From NCBI GenBank assembly GCA_000830315.1, contig CP010426.1, forward strand, positions 345,934 to 409,933: a stretch of DNA of 64,000 nucleotides. The letters run 5' to 3'. Numbering within the stretch: the first letter of the stretch is position 1; the number at the start of each line of letters is the position of its first letter. A model generated the notes under the pieces. It ran no database searches and was not told the origin of the DNA. It was given only the letters and a program-made list of their open reading frames with translations. The position numbers were made by a program, and so were the translations under genes. Below, one piece after another: positions 49,385-58,847 of the stretch. This DNA comes from an archaeon GW2011_AR20 (GTDB taxonomy: Archaea > Nanobdellota > Nanobdellia > SCGC-AAA011-G17 > GW2011-AR20).

Positions 49385-50313
49385 TTTAATAAAGATTTTA
49401 GATATGCAATTATTTTCCTTTGATTATCAATTTTTATATAATCATCATCTATTACTTCAGGCACAATATAATCGGCTTTTGACCTTTTTATTATTTTGGA
49501 TAAATCTAAAATACCTGATAAGAATCCATCCTCATAAACATCCCTAATTCTTTTAACATTACTACAATGAATAACCTTTACTCTATTATCTAATCTCTGA
49601 ATCCTCTCTTCGAGTAAAACAGATAAATGTCTTTTACCGGCTTCTTTTCCCACCTCTATTTCTTTTCCTCCAATGAAACTTAAAAAATTTATTTCTCTAG
49701 TTAATGGAACAAAATTATTTTTTATTTCTTTTTTTACTCCGTCCGCATACATTGCTAGGGTTATGGCATAATGACTAATATCAAAAGTAATTCCTAAATT
49801 TTCCGGAAAATCATCAAATAATTTACCAAAATCCCCATAATCATAAGGACATTTGTTTACAGTATTTGGATAAACATTTTCTAAAGAAATAACCCCATTG
49901 CCTCCGTCTAATGATCTTATATAATTGTGAAATAAATTTTTTCTTTCTTCTATCTCTGAGATGCTCGGAAGTTGATATTGCTTAATTTTTTGCCTACAAG
50001 AAGCAATATTATGAATTGTAAAATATCCTTTATTTTGTAATGACAAGAACATGTTAAAGGATTCTTCAATCAACCTTCTACTGTCTTGACTAAGAATTTC
50101 GTCATCAGAGAAAGGGTCTATTAGTCTATAAACGGGTTTTCTTTCAAACGCATCCGATGTTTCAAAATTAACAATATCAAAATTATCTCTTAATAAAGAT
50201 ATCATCTCTTTATTTGGAACTTTACCGAAAAGAGCGATTTCTATTCCATCTGCTAACCCGATTCTAGATTTAATTTGTTCCAGATTTGTTATAGATTTTA
50301 CAAGAATCTCCAT
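49381..50313 (-). CDS. TIM-barrel sugar isomerase/epimerase-like protein
   Basis: A 310-aa protein with the xylose-isomerase-like TIM-barrel layout (AP endonuclease 2/sugar phosphate isomerase superfamily): 'ADGIEIALFG', 'FTIHNIASC', 'VISLENVYPN', 'LGITFDISHYAITLAMYADG', 'IHCSNVKRI' and a late 'YIVPEVID'. The acidic and His residues of the metal site (E, D-x-S-H, H, E) are recognisable. Its substrate is unknown; the GT neighbours suggest sugar metabolism. Confidence 0.65.
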   Translation of the reverse strand: MEILVKSITNLEQIKSRIGLADGIEIALFGKVPNKEMISLLRDNFDIVNFETSDAFERKPVYRLIDPFSDDEILSQDSRRLIEESFNMFLSLQNKGYFTIHNIASCRQKIKQYQLPSISEIEERKNLFHNYIRSLDGGNGVISLENVYPNTVNKCPYDYGDFGKLFDDFPENLGITFDISHYAITLAMYADGVKKEIKNNFVPLTREINFLSFIGGKEIEVGKEAGKRHLSVLLEERIQRLDNRVKVIHCSNVKRIRDVYEDGFLSGILDLSKIIKRSKADYIVPEVIDDDYIKIDNQRKIIAYLKSLLK

Positions 50314-50381
50314 TTTAATTCATTTTATTAATAAATTTATAAAGCTTTCGCTTGTTACCATTAAAAAGTTATTAAATTATG

Positions 50382-51560
50382 TTAATTTTTAATTACATTT
50401 TTGTATAAAGAATTAAGGTTATTCATTATTCTTTCACGAGTATAACCTTCTTTTTCTAATAATTTTATTCCGTTTTCTCCAATTTTTTCTCTTAACCTTT
50501 CATCTTTTAATACCTCAATGATGCCTTCTGCTGTAGCCTTTGGATTTTTAACAGGAACCAGATAAGTATCGAGTTTGTGCGTAAAGGTTTTTTCTGTATC
50601 CCCAGCATTTGTTAATAAGCATGGTGTCTTCTTTGCCATTGATTCTTGTATCGCTACGCTAAAATAATTTTCATCAGGGGATAGATTAACAAAAATATCT
50701 GAAGCTTCTAATATTATATTGGCATCTTTTCTCGGTCCCGTAATTATAACATGCTTTTCTAATTTTAATTCTTTAACTAATTTCTTAACATCATCTAATA
50801 AAAACCCGTAGCCAACAATAAAAAATTTTACATTTTTTATTTTGTTTAAAACATAAGGAATAGACTTAACAAATGTGATCGGATCCTTAAATGGGTCCAT
50901 TCTTCCGAGGAATGTAACAATTTTCTCATTTCTTAAATTGAATTCTTTCTTAAAACCAGAAATATCGTCTTTTTTATTGAATTTATCATAATCATAACAA
51001 TGTTTTATAGCGTGAATTCTATCCTTTTTCACCCCCAATTCATTTAAATAAACCCAAAAGATTGGCACTGAAGCAATAATAGCACTACAATATTTAAAGA
51101 TAAATTTATTTAGCCATTTTGGCAATAGCCTTACATCCGCCCCCAATAAAGAAACAATTATTGGTTTTTTATAAAGAATTTTTAACGGAATAGCAGCAAA
51201 AGCAGAAGGTGTCCAGTGTGCATGCACAACATCACATTCTCTCCCATATTTTAGAGTATTAAATACGAACGAGATCATAAATGGAATGGCTTTTATCTTT
51301 GAAAAAATTCCTGATGCAAAACTAGTTGATAAACCCCCCGTATAAGTTAACGTCTGCTGTTTTTTAAAGAAATAATTAAAACGATAGATTTTAACTTTTT
51401 CTCTTAATTCAAATCTTTTTGTATCTTGTCCTGAAGAAGAAACTACGATTACTTCATTTTCAGGGCACCTTGATAATTCGCGGGCTTCCACATCTAAACT
51501 AGGCAAAACCCAATCATCCTTAAATCTAGGAAACGATGTTGATAAAAACAATATTTTCAT
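50382..51560 (-). CDS. GT4 family glycosyltransferase
   Basis: A 392-aa GT-B enzyme. The start at 51560 ('MKILFLSTSFPRFKDDWVLPSLDVEA') is chosen because the upstream extension is not conserved-looking and the motif is typical of a GT4 N-terminus. Donor-domain motifs 'VTFLGRMDPFKDPITFVKSI', 'VIITGPRKDANIILEASDIFVNLSPDENYFSVAIQESMAKKTP' (E-x7-E) follow. It is divergent from the acetyltransferase gene with 51 nt between starts. Confidence 0.87.
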   Translation of the reverse strand: MKILFLSTSFPRFKDDWVLPSLDVEARELSRCPENEVIVVSSSGQDTKRFELREKVKIYRFNYFFKKQQTLTYTGGLSTSFASGIFSKIKAIPFMISFVFNTLKYGRECDVVHAHWTPSAFAAIPLKILYKKPIIVSLLGADVRLLPKWLNKFIFKYCSAIIASVPIFWVYLNELGVKKDRIHAIKHCYDYDKFNKKDDISGFKKEFNLRNEKIVTFLGRMDPFKDPITFVKSIPYVLNKIKNVKFFIVGYGFLLDDVKKLVKELKLEKHVIITGPRKDANIILEASDIFVNLSPDENYFSVAIQESMAKKTPCLLTNAGDTEKTFTHKLDTYLVPVKNPKATAEGIIEVLKDERLREKIGENGIKLLEKEGYTRERIMNNLNSLYKNVIKN

Positions 51561-51611
51561 GCTTATCTGTTCTAAGAAAAGGCTTATAAAATTTATTATT
51601 GTCTTACAGTT

Positions 51612-52424
51612 ATGATAAATAAAAATGGGTCTGAAAAAGAGGACTTTAGAGTAATTAAAGATGGGGATTCTTATACGATTAGTCATAATAATGACATATT
51701 TAATATCAAAAAAGATGAATGGGATTCCCAGATATTGGGGATAAATTTATACAAAATAAATAAAATTGAATTAAACTCATTTGATGCTAATTTAATTAAA
51801 AAATTTTTAGATTTTATAAAATTAAAGTTTAATGATATTGATTGCATGACATATAAGATAGAATCTACTAATCTTGAGTTAATCAATGTTTTACAAAAAA
51901 ATGGATTTACTTTGGTTGGCGTGCCAATAAAATTATCTGTAGATTTAAGCGGAACCCAGGGAGATAATCTGGAGCCAAGTGTAAGACTTTCTAAAAATGA
52001 TGACATAAGTATTTTAGCTTTAATTGCTAGAGATTCTTTTTTACATGCTTATAGATATAATGATAAAAACTTAGATAAAAACAAGGTTGATGATTTATAT
52101 AGCGAATGGATAAAGAATTGTTGTAATGGAAGGGCAAATGCTGTTTTAGTGCATGAAACTGAAAATATTCCTACGGGGTTCATAGCCTGCAAGATTAATG
52201 GACGTGTGGGATTAATCGATTTAATTGCTGTAGATAAAAAAATGCGTGGCAAAGGCATTGGACAAAAATTAGTTTTAAATAGTTTATCATGGTTTAAAGA
52301 TAAGGTTAACAGAGTTGAGGTTTTTACAGAGGCAATGAACTACCCATCAATAAAAATGTATCAAAGCAATGGATTTAAGATAGATTGGGTTGGTGCTAAT
52401 CTAAATTATTGGTTTAAAAAATGA
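51612..52424 (+). CDS. GNAT acetyltransferase (WecD/FdtC-like)
   Basis: A 270-aa protein with a C-terminal GNAT domain: motif A 'IDLIAVDKKMRGKGIGQKLVLNSLSW' gives the acetyl-CoA pyrophosphate loop, followed by 'VEVFTEAMNYPSIKMYQSNGFK'. The N-terminal third resembles the acceptor half of WecD/FdtC, which acetylate amino-sugars such as dTDP-Fuc4N. It overlaps the SDR-aminotransferase fusion by 4 nt, so the operon would make, aminate and N-acetylate a sugar nucleotide. Confidence 0.82.
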   Translation: MINKNGSEKEDFRVIKDGDSYTISHNNDIFNIKKDEWDSQILGINLYKINKIELNSFDANLIKKFLDFIKLKFNDIDCMTYKIESTNLELINVLQKNGFTLVGVPIKLSVDLSGTQGDNLEPSVRLSKNDDISILALIARDSFLHAYRYNDKNLDKNKVDDLYSEWIKNCCNGRANAVLVHETENIPTGFIACKINGRVGLIDLIAVDKKMRGKGIGQKLVLNSLSWFKDKVNRVEVFTEAMNYPSIKMYQSNGFKIDWVGANLNYWFKK

Positions 52425-54595
52425 AAAAAATACTTGTAACTGGCGGGGCAGGATATATTGGAAGCGTATTAGTCAGAGATTTATTAAATAAAGGGTATTA
52501 TGTAAGGGTTTTTGATTCATTATATTTTGGGGACGAGGCATTAAATGAAGTAAGAAACAATCCAAATTTTGAATTTATTCACGGAGATATGCAAAATATT
52601 GAAAATTATCCAAGTTTATTAGATAGCATCGATGCAGTAATACATTTAGCCGGACTTTCTAATGATCCTTCTTGCGATTTAGATCCTTATTATACTAAAA
52701 CAGTTAATGTTGAAGGAACAAGAAAATTGGCAAAAATGTGCAAGGAGAAAGGTGTAAAGAGATTTATATTTTCATCTTCATGCAGTGTTTATGGAACTGG
52801 TTTAACAACACAATTAGATGAAAATTCTCCAAAAGCTCCAATTTCTCTTTATGCAAAAACAAAATTAGAATCCGAAAATATTTTATTAAGTTTAATGGGA
52901 GAAAACTTTTATCCAACAATATTAAGAAATGGAACCGTGTTCGGTTATTCTCCAAAAATGAGATTTGATTTGGTTGTTAATTTAATGACCAAAAATGCAA
53001 TGAAAGATAAAAAAATATTTATTCTAAGTGGAGGAACACAATGGAGACCAAATGTCCATATTAAGGATGTTGTAAGAGCGTTCATAAAAGTTTTAGAAGC
53101 ACCAATTGAAAAAGTAAAAGGAGAAATATTTAATGTCGGAAGCAATGAACTAAATTTTCAAGTTAAAGATATAGCGGAAAAAGTTAAATCAGTAATCTCG
53201 GAAACTGAAATTGAGTTGGTTCCGTCTGACCCCGATAATCGTGATTATAATGTAAGCTTTGATAAGATAAAAAATGTTCTTGGATATAATGCTGAATTTA
53301 CTGTAGAAGATGCTGTAAAGGAAATTCGGGAGAATATATTAAATAATAATATAAAAGATTTAGAGGATATTAGATATTACAGCATAAAAACAATTAAAGA
53401 ATTTTTAAGTAAGCCTGCTATGATCACAGGAAAGCCATTAAGACCGAGTTTCTTACCTTTTGCCTTGCCATTAGTTGGGGAGGATGAAGAAAAAGAAGTT
53501 CTTGATACTTTACGTTCTGGCTGGTTAACTACAGGCCCGAAAGTAAAGTTATTTGAGGAAAAATTGAAAGAATATACTGGGGCTAAACATGCAATTGCCT
53601 TACATTCCTGCACCGGTGCATTGCATTTATCATTATTGGCTATGGGCATAAAACCAGGAGATGAAGTAATTACAACACCATTAACATTTGCCGCAACTTT
53701 AAATGTTATAGTTCACTGTGGGGCTAAACCAATACTTGTTGATATTGACGGAGATACTTTAAACATCGACACAAATAAAATAGAAGAAAAAATTACAAAT
53801 AAAACAAAAGCCATTATTCCGGTTCATATGACTGGGCAACCTGTTGAATTAGATAAAATTCATGAACTAGCTAATAAATACGGTTTAAAGGTTATTGAGG
53901 ATGCTGCCCATGCAATTGGTGCAGAATATAAAGGAAAGAAAATCGGTAATATATCAGATGCTACTTGCTTCAGTTTTTATCCAATTAAAAATATAACGAC
54001 GGGAGAAGGTGGGGCTGTATTAACAAATGACGACCATGTAGCAGAGAAAGTTAGAATATTAAGTCTGCATGGTATTTCAAGTGATGCATGGAAAAGATAT
54101 GCAAAAGATGGCCCAAATACATGGCAATTAGTTGAGCCAGGATTTAAGTATAATATGATGGATTTACAGGCGGCTATCGGGATACCCCAAATTCAAAAAT
54201 TAGAGCATTTTAGAGACATTAGAGAAAGTTATGCTAAAATTTATGAAAAAGAATTTAGCAATTTAGATGGCGTAATTTTTCCTAAAAGAATTCCGAATAT
54301 TAAACATGCTTGGCACCTATTTACTTTAATACTCAATCCTAAAAAATTAAGCATTACAAGAGATGAATTTATGGATGCTATGAAAAAAGAAAATATTGGA
54401 ACCGGTGTGCATTTTCCTTCATTAATCCCGGGTTATTATAACAAGACATATGGTTATAAAAAAGAGGATTTTCCAAATGCAAGCTTTGTTAGCGATAATA
54501 TTGTTTCTATACCTTTGTATCCTAAAATGTCTGTGGAAGATTTAAGGAATGTTGTTGATGCGGTTAAGAAAATAATTAATTATTACCGAAAATAA
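52421..54595 (+). CDS. SDR epimerase/dehydratase fused to DegT/DnrJ aminotransferase
   Basis: A 724-aa fusion. Residues 1-330 form an NAD-dependent extended SDR ('VTGGAGYIGSVLVRDLL', and catalytic 'SLYAKTKLESENILL' YxxxK). Residues about 340-724 form a PLP sugar aminotransferase of the DegT/DnrJ/EryC1/StrS family ('GWLTTGPKVKLFEEKLKEYTGAKHAIALHSCTGALHL', PLP-Lys in 'SFYPIKNITTGEGG'). Single-polypeptide joining of the dehydratase/epimerase and aminotransferase steps is unusual; they are normally separate genes. It likely makes an amino-deoxy sugar nucleotide, then acetylated by the overlapping GNAT gene. Confidence 0.9.
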   Translation: MKKILVTGGAGYIGSVLVRDLLNKGYYVRVFDSLYFGDEALNEVRNNPNFEFIHGDMQNIENYPSLLDSIDAVIHLAGLSNDPSCDLDPYYTKTVNVEGTRKLAKMCKEKGVKRFIFSSSCSVYGTGLTTQLDENSPKAPISLYAKTKLESENILLSLMGENFYPTILRNGTVFGYSPKMRFDLVVNLMTKNAMKDKKIFILSGGTQWRPNVHIKDVVRAFIKVLEAPIEKVKGEIFNVGSNELNFQVKDIAEKVKSVISETEIELVPSDPDNRDYNVSFDKIKNVLGYNAEFTVEDAVKEIRENILNNNIKDLEDIRYYSIKTIKEFLSKPAMITGKPLRPSFLPFALPLVGEDEEKEVLDTLRSGWLTTGPKVKLFEEKLKEYTGAKHAIALHSCTGALHLSLLAMGIKPGDEVITTPLTFAATLNVIVHCGAKPILVDIDGDTLNIDTNKIEEKITNKTKAIIPVHMTGQPVELDKIHELANKYGLKVIEDAAHAIGAEYKGKKIGNISDATCFSFYPIKNITTGEGGAVLTNDDHVAEKVRILSLHGISSDAWKRYAKDGPNTWQLVEPGFKYNMMDLQAAIGIPQIQKLEHFRDIRESYAKIYEKEFSNLDGVIFPKRIPNIKHAWHLFTLILNPKKLSITRDEFMDAMKKENIGTGVHFPSLIPGYYNKTYGYKKEDFPNASFVSDNIVSIPLYPKMSVEDLRNVVDAVKKIINYYRK

Positions 54596-54602
54596 GGTAT
54601 AA

Positions 54603-55559
54603 CTAAAGCTTAAATTTTTTAAAAATCTTAGCTCCCTTTAATAAATTTAATTCTTCTTTATAGATGGTTATTGTAATAAAATTTATTAAGTAAATGAGAA
54701 TCAATCTTACCATAAATGAATTAAAGACTACGGCAGAATTTACACCAACTAAACCAAAAACAATGATGCTAATTCCTTCTCTAACGCCGATTCCGGATAT
54801 TCCTATCGGGGATGTTAAGAGCATTATTATTGATAATAGGGAGAACATAAAAAATATTATAATTATGTTTGTTTCTTGCCCAAATGATAAAAACAGAAAA
54901 AAGAATAATAATGCCTCTAAAAATGTTTTAAATATTGTGACCAAGGAATTATAGATTATATATTTTTTGCTACCTTTAATGGAATTCTTTAGATCCTTAT
55001 TAAAACCTTTGAATAAAAAGGCATATTTTCTTAACAGCTTATTTTTTACGAAGCTTAAGAATTTTTTAGATTTTAAGAGCATTATTGTTAATATGATTAT
55101 GAATAAAGCTATTAATGGTATCCCAAGAAAAAGAAAATCAAATTTTTTTAATATGAATATAGCCCCAATCAATCCAAAAAATACCCTTATTAACAAACTT
55201 ATTATTTTATCTAAGCCAACCGTTATAGTTGATTGACTCAAGGTTAATTTTTCTTTTTTTAATAAGGGAATCATTAATAAATCTGCAATCTTTCCCGGCG
55301 TGATTGCGGCGTATACTAGTATAATGTAAGTTGCTTTTATAATCTTTTTTAAAGATGTTTTTCTAAAAGAACTAGCAATTAACCATGTGTTTAAACCGGC
55401 TAAGAAATAATCCAATAATAAAATTAATATGATTATTGGCAGATAAATTATTTTAAATTCTTTTGCAATCTCTATTAAGTTTTCTGTTCCTATGGTTTTA
55501 ATTATTAATAAGAGTATTATTATTCCAATAACAAAGGCGATTATTCTAGATAATTTCAT
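54603..55559 (-). CDS. UPF0104/LPG-synthase-like transmembrane protein
   Basis: A 318-aa polytopic protein with the layout of the lysylphosphatidylglycerol synthase transmembrane (flippase-like) family: N-terminal 'IIAFVIGIIILLLIIKTIG', central 'YAAITPGKIADLLMIPLLKKEKLTLSQSTITVGLDKIISLL' and a C-terminal 'SPIGISGIGVREGISIIVFG' typical of UPF0104. The family is often found with glycan or lipid-glycan genes and may flip lipid-linked precursors. It is convergent with the SDR-aminotransferase gene. Confidence 0.82.
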   Translation of the reverse strand: MKLSRIIAFVIGIIILLLIIKTIGTENLIEIAKEFKIIYLPIIILILLLDYFLAGLNTWLIASSFRKTSLKKIIKATYIILVYAAITPGKIADLLMIPLLKKEKLTLSQSTITVGLDKIISLLIRVFFGLIGAIFILKKFDFLFLGIPLIALFIIILTIMLLKSKKFLSFVKNKLLRKYAFLFKGFNKDLKNSIKGSKKYIIYNSLVTIFKTFLEALLFFFLFLSFGQETNIIIIFFMFSLLSIIMLLTSPIGISGIGVREGISIIVFGLVGVNSAVVFNSFMVRLILIYLINFITITIYKEELNLLKGAKIFKKFKL

Positions 55560-55667
55560 GAAATTTATTTATTAACTATCTTTATAAAATTAATCAAATC
55601 ATTTTATATCGCTAAAACCTTCCATAAAAACAAAATCTATATAAAGCGTTATTTAATCGGACACATT

Positions 55668-56315
55668 ATGAAAAAAGATTATGAGCGAATGAGAAGTGGC
55701 AGGGAAAGTTTAGTTACTATAATTTATAGACCTTTAGCAGAATCAATAGTCAAGGTTCTTGTTAAAACCAGAGTAACCCCAAATCAAATAACGACATTGG
55801 GCATATTTATATCAATAATCGCCGGATTTTTATTTGCATTAGGAGAATGGAAGTATCTCATTGCAGGAGCAGTGTTAACGCAAGTTGTCTTGATATCTGA
55901 TATGGTGGATGGAAAAGTAGCAAGATATAAAAAATTGGGAACCGCATTTGGAGAATGGTATGACGGCATTGCCAATAAGATCTTTAAATATATCCTATTT
56001 TTGGGAGCGACCATAGGTGCTTATCGGGTTTCCGGAGAGCCACTAATGTTGATTGTTGGGGCAGTTGCTACTTTTAATATGACAATGATCGCCTTTATAA
56101 TATCTATGAAGCCTTTTTTTAATTTTTCGAAAGGTCATACGGATTTGCCTAGAATAAAAGGGCTTGAGATACCTTATGGACTCCTTACTTTGGTGGGTTT
56201 ATCTGTTTTTGCTCTGTTTAATATTATGAGCTTATATTTGTGGTTCTTTGCTATATTTGGAACTTTTGGTTGGATAAAGCAAATCCATAACAACTACAAA
56301 TTGGGGAAAAAATAG
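55668..56315 (+). CDS. CDP-alcohol phosphotransferase (variant active site)
   Basis: A 215-aa membrane enzyme of the CDP-alcohol phosphatidyltransferase family, with six hydrophobic segments. The signature is 'SDMVDGKVARYKKLGTAFGEWYDGIAN': Asp78-x2-Asp81-Gly-x2-Ala-Arg-x8-Gly95-x3-Asp99-x3, and the usual fourth Asp is Asn103. That residue normally acts as the catalytic base. It is divergent from the PEP mutase/cytidylyltransferase gene that could supply CMP-phosphonate, so this enzyme may transfer hydroxyethylphosphonate to a lipid rather than act in normal phospholipid synthesis. Confidence 0.85.
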   Translation: MKKDYERMRSGRESLVTIIYRPLAESIVKVLVKTRVTPNQITTLGIFISIIAGFLFALGEWKYLIAGAVLTQVVLISDMVDGKVARYKKLGTAFGEWYDGIANKIFKYILFLGATIGAYRVSGEPLMLIVGAVATFNMTMIAFIISMKPFFNFSKGHTDLPRIKGLEIPYGLLTLVGLSVFALFNIMSLYLWFFAIFGTFGWIKQIHNNYKLGKK

Positions 56316-56352
56316 AATAAACTTAAAACCTGAAATGGATCGTGAAGTATTA

Positions 56353-57645
56353 TTATTTTGGAATTAAATTTATTATGTCGTTTATGCTGGTTAAAGAATC
56401 TTCAATTTCATAGGCTCTCTCATTCAAAAGTATTGATTCCGCTGTTTTTTTCATTGCAGGATAAGCAGCCCTTATTAAATGATTAGCATAAATTACCATA
56501 TTAATTCCATTATCTATAAGCTCTTTTTCTGTTACATGAGAATATGTTGACGGAACAACAACCAATGGAACTTTATTTTCAAATTTAGAGTATTGTTTGC
56601 AGAAATCTTTTATTTCATCAAAGCTTTTTTCTTTACTATGAATCATTATAGCGTCAGCACCAGCTTCGATATATGCCTTTGCTCTAATGAGAGCTTCCCA
56701 CACCCCTTTTTTCAAAATTAGACTTTCTATTCTTGCTATTATCATAAAATCATTTGTTATCTGGCTCTTTTTTCCTGTTTTAATCTTGGCAGAAAAATTT
56801 TCTATTGTATCCTGTATCTGCTCAACATCTGTTCCAAGCAGAGAATTTCTCTTTAATCCAGTTTTATCTTCTATGATAACAGCAGAAACTCCCAATCTTT
56901 CTAAAGTCTTAACCATTGAAGCAAAATGCTCTACATTTCCACCAGTATCTCCATCAACAACCATGGGTTTTGTTGTTGATTCTAAGATGTTGTTTATTGT
57001 AGATAATCTAGAAGTAAAATCTATAACCTCGTTATCTGGCTTGCCTTTTGCCAATGAATCGGTTAAGCTGCTTATCCAGATTCCATCAAATTCTTTAATC
57101 ACGCCATTTTTTTCAACTTTAGCATTTTCAACAATATAACCTGTAAGACCGTTATGCGCCTCAAGAATCCTTACTAATTCTTTTGAATTTAAAAGTCTTC
57201 TTAAATTTTTCATTCTTATCTCGGGGGTATATCCTATTTCGCGTAAAGCTTTATTTAGCTGACCTGAAGAGATATTTTTGGTATAAGGCACCTCTACTAA
57301 CTGGCCACCCCATTCTTTTAGAACTTCAATTACCTTTTCTCTAGTCTTTTTCTGCACCCCCTCTTGCCAGTCATCACCATGAACAACATAATCTGGTTTA
57401 ATTTTTCTTAAATTTTCAGCATAATCTAATGTTTCTTGTGGAATAACATCTTTAACGCCTTTTATATTCGCGATGATAATTTTTCTTTGATCATAAGGTA
57501 AAAAAGGCAGTCTTTTATAACTAGCTATAGCTTTATCTGTCAACAAGCCTATAGTAACTTCTCCTAATTTACTTGCTTCATTGATTACGTTAATATGACC
57601 ATGATGCAATAAATCTGCACTTATACCAACATAGACTCTTTTCAT
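56353..57645 (-). CDS. Cytidylyltransferase fused to phosphoenolpyruvate mutase (Fom1-like)
   Basis: A 430-aa bifunctional protein. Residues 1-135 form a nucleotidyltransferase with 'ADLLHHGH' (HxGH at 14-17) and 'NISSGQL'. Residues 145-430 form a PEP mutase with 'VVDGDTGG' (231-236) and the specific '[10 protein letters not shown]' (259-268) that distinguishes mutase from lyases. PEP mutase makes phosphonopyruvate, the first C-P bond-forming step. The N-terminal domain resembles that of Fom1, which cytidylylates hydroxyethylphosphonate. With the two upstream genes it should make CMP-hydroxyethylphosphonate. Confidence 0.92.
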   Translation of the reverse strand: MKRVYVGISADLLHHGHINVINEASKLGEVTIGLLTDKAIASYKRLPFLPYDQRKIIIANIKGVKDVIPQETLDYAENLRKIKPDYVVHGDDWQEGVQKKTREKVIEVLKEWGGQLVEVPYTKNISSGQLNKALREIGYTPEIRMKNLRRLLNSKELVRILEAHNGLTGYIVENAKVEKNGVIKEFDGIWISSLTDSLAKGKPDNEVIDFTSRLSTINNILESTTKPMVVDGDTGGNVEHFASMVKTLERLGVSAVIIEDKTGLKRNSLLGTDVEQIQDTIENFSAKIKTGKKSQITNDFMIIARIESLILKKGVWEALIRAKAYIEAGADAIMIHSKEKSFDEIKDFCKQYSKFENKVPLVVVPSTYSHVTEKELIDNGINMVIYANHLIRAAYPAMKKTAESILLNERAYEIEDSLTSINDIINLIPK

Positions 57646-57689
57646 CTTAATTACCTTTAGTAAATAAAAAAGTTTTATATAAGTTTTGT

Positions 57690-58847
57690 TTAGTTTATTT
57701 TTTCTAATATTTCTTTTAAAGCTTCCCTAGTAACTTTTCTTGGATTGTTTTCCATTCTTTCTGGGCTAAACCCTTCATTTAAAATTACTTCTATGTTGTC
57801 AATCCCAGCTTCTGTTAATGTTAAAGGCGCATTAATTTTTCGCATTAATTTCCTTATTCCTTCATAAAAGTGATTTATGCTGGTGAAACCCAAATCAGAA
57901 TAAACTAATCCCTCGACACGTTTCTTTACAAACTTATCTCCTCTTTTATCTGAACAATCTTGCTCTTTTATATCATAATTATATAATAAAAATTCAGGCA
58001 GGGTTAACGCACAGGCAAAACCATGGCTTAAGTTAAAATGCGCTGTCATTGGATAAGATACTGAATGGGGTGCTGTGGTTGCCGTGTGGCTAAAAGCTAA
58101 TCCAGCTTCTAGGCTTGCTATCGACATGTTAAACCTTGCTTCCTCATCATCTGGTCTTTCATAAGCATAATCCAGATTTTCCAGAACTAGTTTCATTGCG
58201 CGTATTGCGTGTGTATCTGAAAGGGAGTTTGAGTTAATGCTCCAGTAAGATTCAAGTGCTTGCGATAGCGCATCTAAACCAGTAGAAGCTGTTAATTCTT
58301 TCGGCATTGTAAATGTTAATTCTGGATCGACTATTGCATGATTAGGATAAACCAAATAATCTCCTAATTTTCCGAAAGATTTTTTTCTGTTATTATAATA
58401 AAAAGCAGCAAAAGGGGTAACTTCCGAACCTGTTCCGGCTGTTGTCGGAATAGCTATTAAATTAACACCTTTATTTTTTATTTCTTTATTGCTATGGTAA
58501 TCTAGTATTTTACCGGGATTTTTTAGCATAATTGAAACTATTTTTGAGGTATCCAAAACACTTCCGCCGCCAAACCCAATTATTAAATCAGGTTGATATC
58601 CCTTGGCTTCATTTACTGCATTATTCACGGCTTCTAGCCTTGGTATTGGGCTCACTTGATCATAAATAAAAACTTTTGGACCGCCCGCCAATAAATTCAA
58701 TACCCTATCTTGTAAACCGCTCTCTTTAACAAAGTTTTTTCCGGTTATTAAGAATATTTTTTTAGTGTCATATCCATTCACAATACTTCTTAAATCATTT
58801 AGGCTATTATGGCCAAAATGTATTTGTGTTGGAATATAATATGTCAT
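57690..58847 (-). CDS. Iron-containing alcohol dehydrogenase (phosphonoacetaldehyde reductase)
   Basis: A 385-aa group III iron-dependent alcohol dehydrogenase: '[12 protein letters not shown]' binds NAD(P), and the iron ligands lie in 'DALSQALES' (His absent, Gln) and '[28 protein letters not shown]' with several His. In this operon, between phosphonopyruvate decarboxylase and PEP mutase, it most likely reduces phosphonoacetaldehyde to 2-hydroxyethylphosphonate, as in FomC/PhpC. Its start overlaps the decarboxylase stop by 4 nt. Confidence 0.88.
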   Translation of the reverse strand: MTYYIPTQIHFGHNSLNDLRSIVNGYDTKKIFLITGKNFVKESGLQDRVLNLLAGGPKVFIYDQVSPIPRLEAVNNAVNEAKGYQPDLIIGFGGGSVLDTSKIVSIMLKNPGKILDYHSNKEIKNKGVNLIAIPTTAGTGSEVTPFAAFYYNNRKKSFGKLGDYLVYPNHAIVDPELTFTMPKELTASTGLDALSQALESYWSINSNSLSDTHAIRAMKLVLENLDYAYERPDDEEARFNMSIASLEAGLAFSHTATTAPHSVSYPMTAHFNLSHGFACALTLPEFLLYNYDIKEQDCSDKRGDKFVKKRVEGLVYSDLGFTSINHFYEGIRKLMRKINAPLTLTEAGIDNIEVILNEGFSPERMENNPRKVTREALKEILEKIN

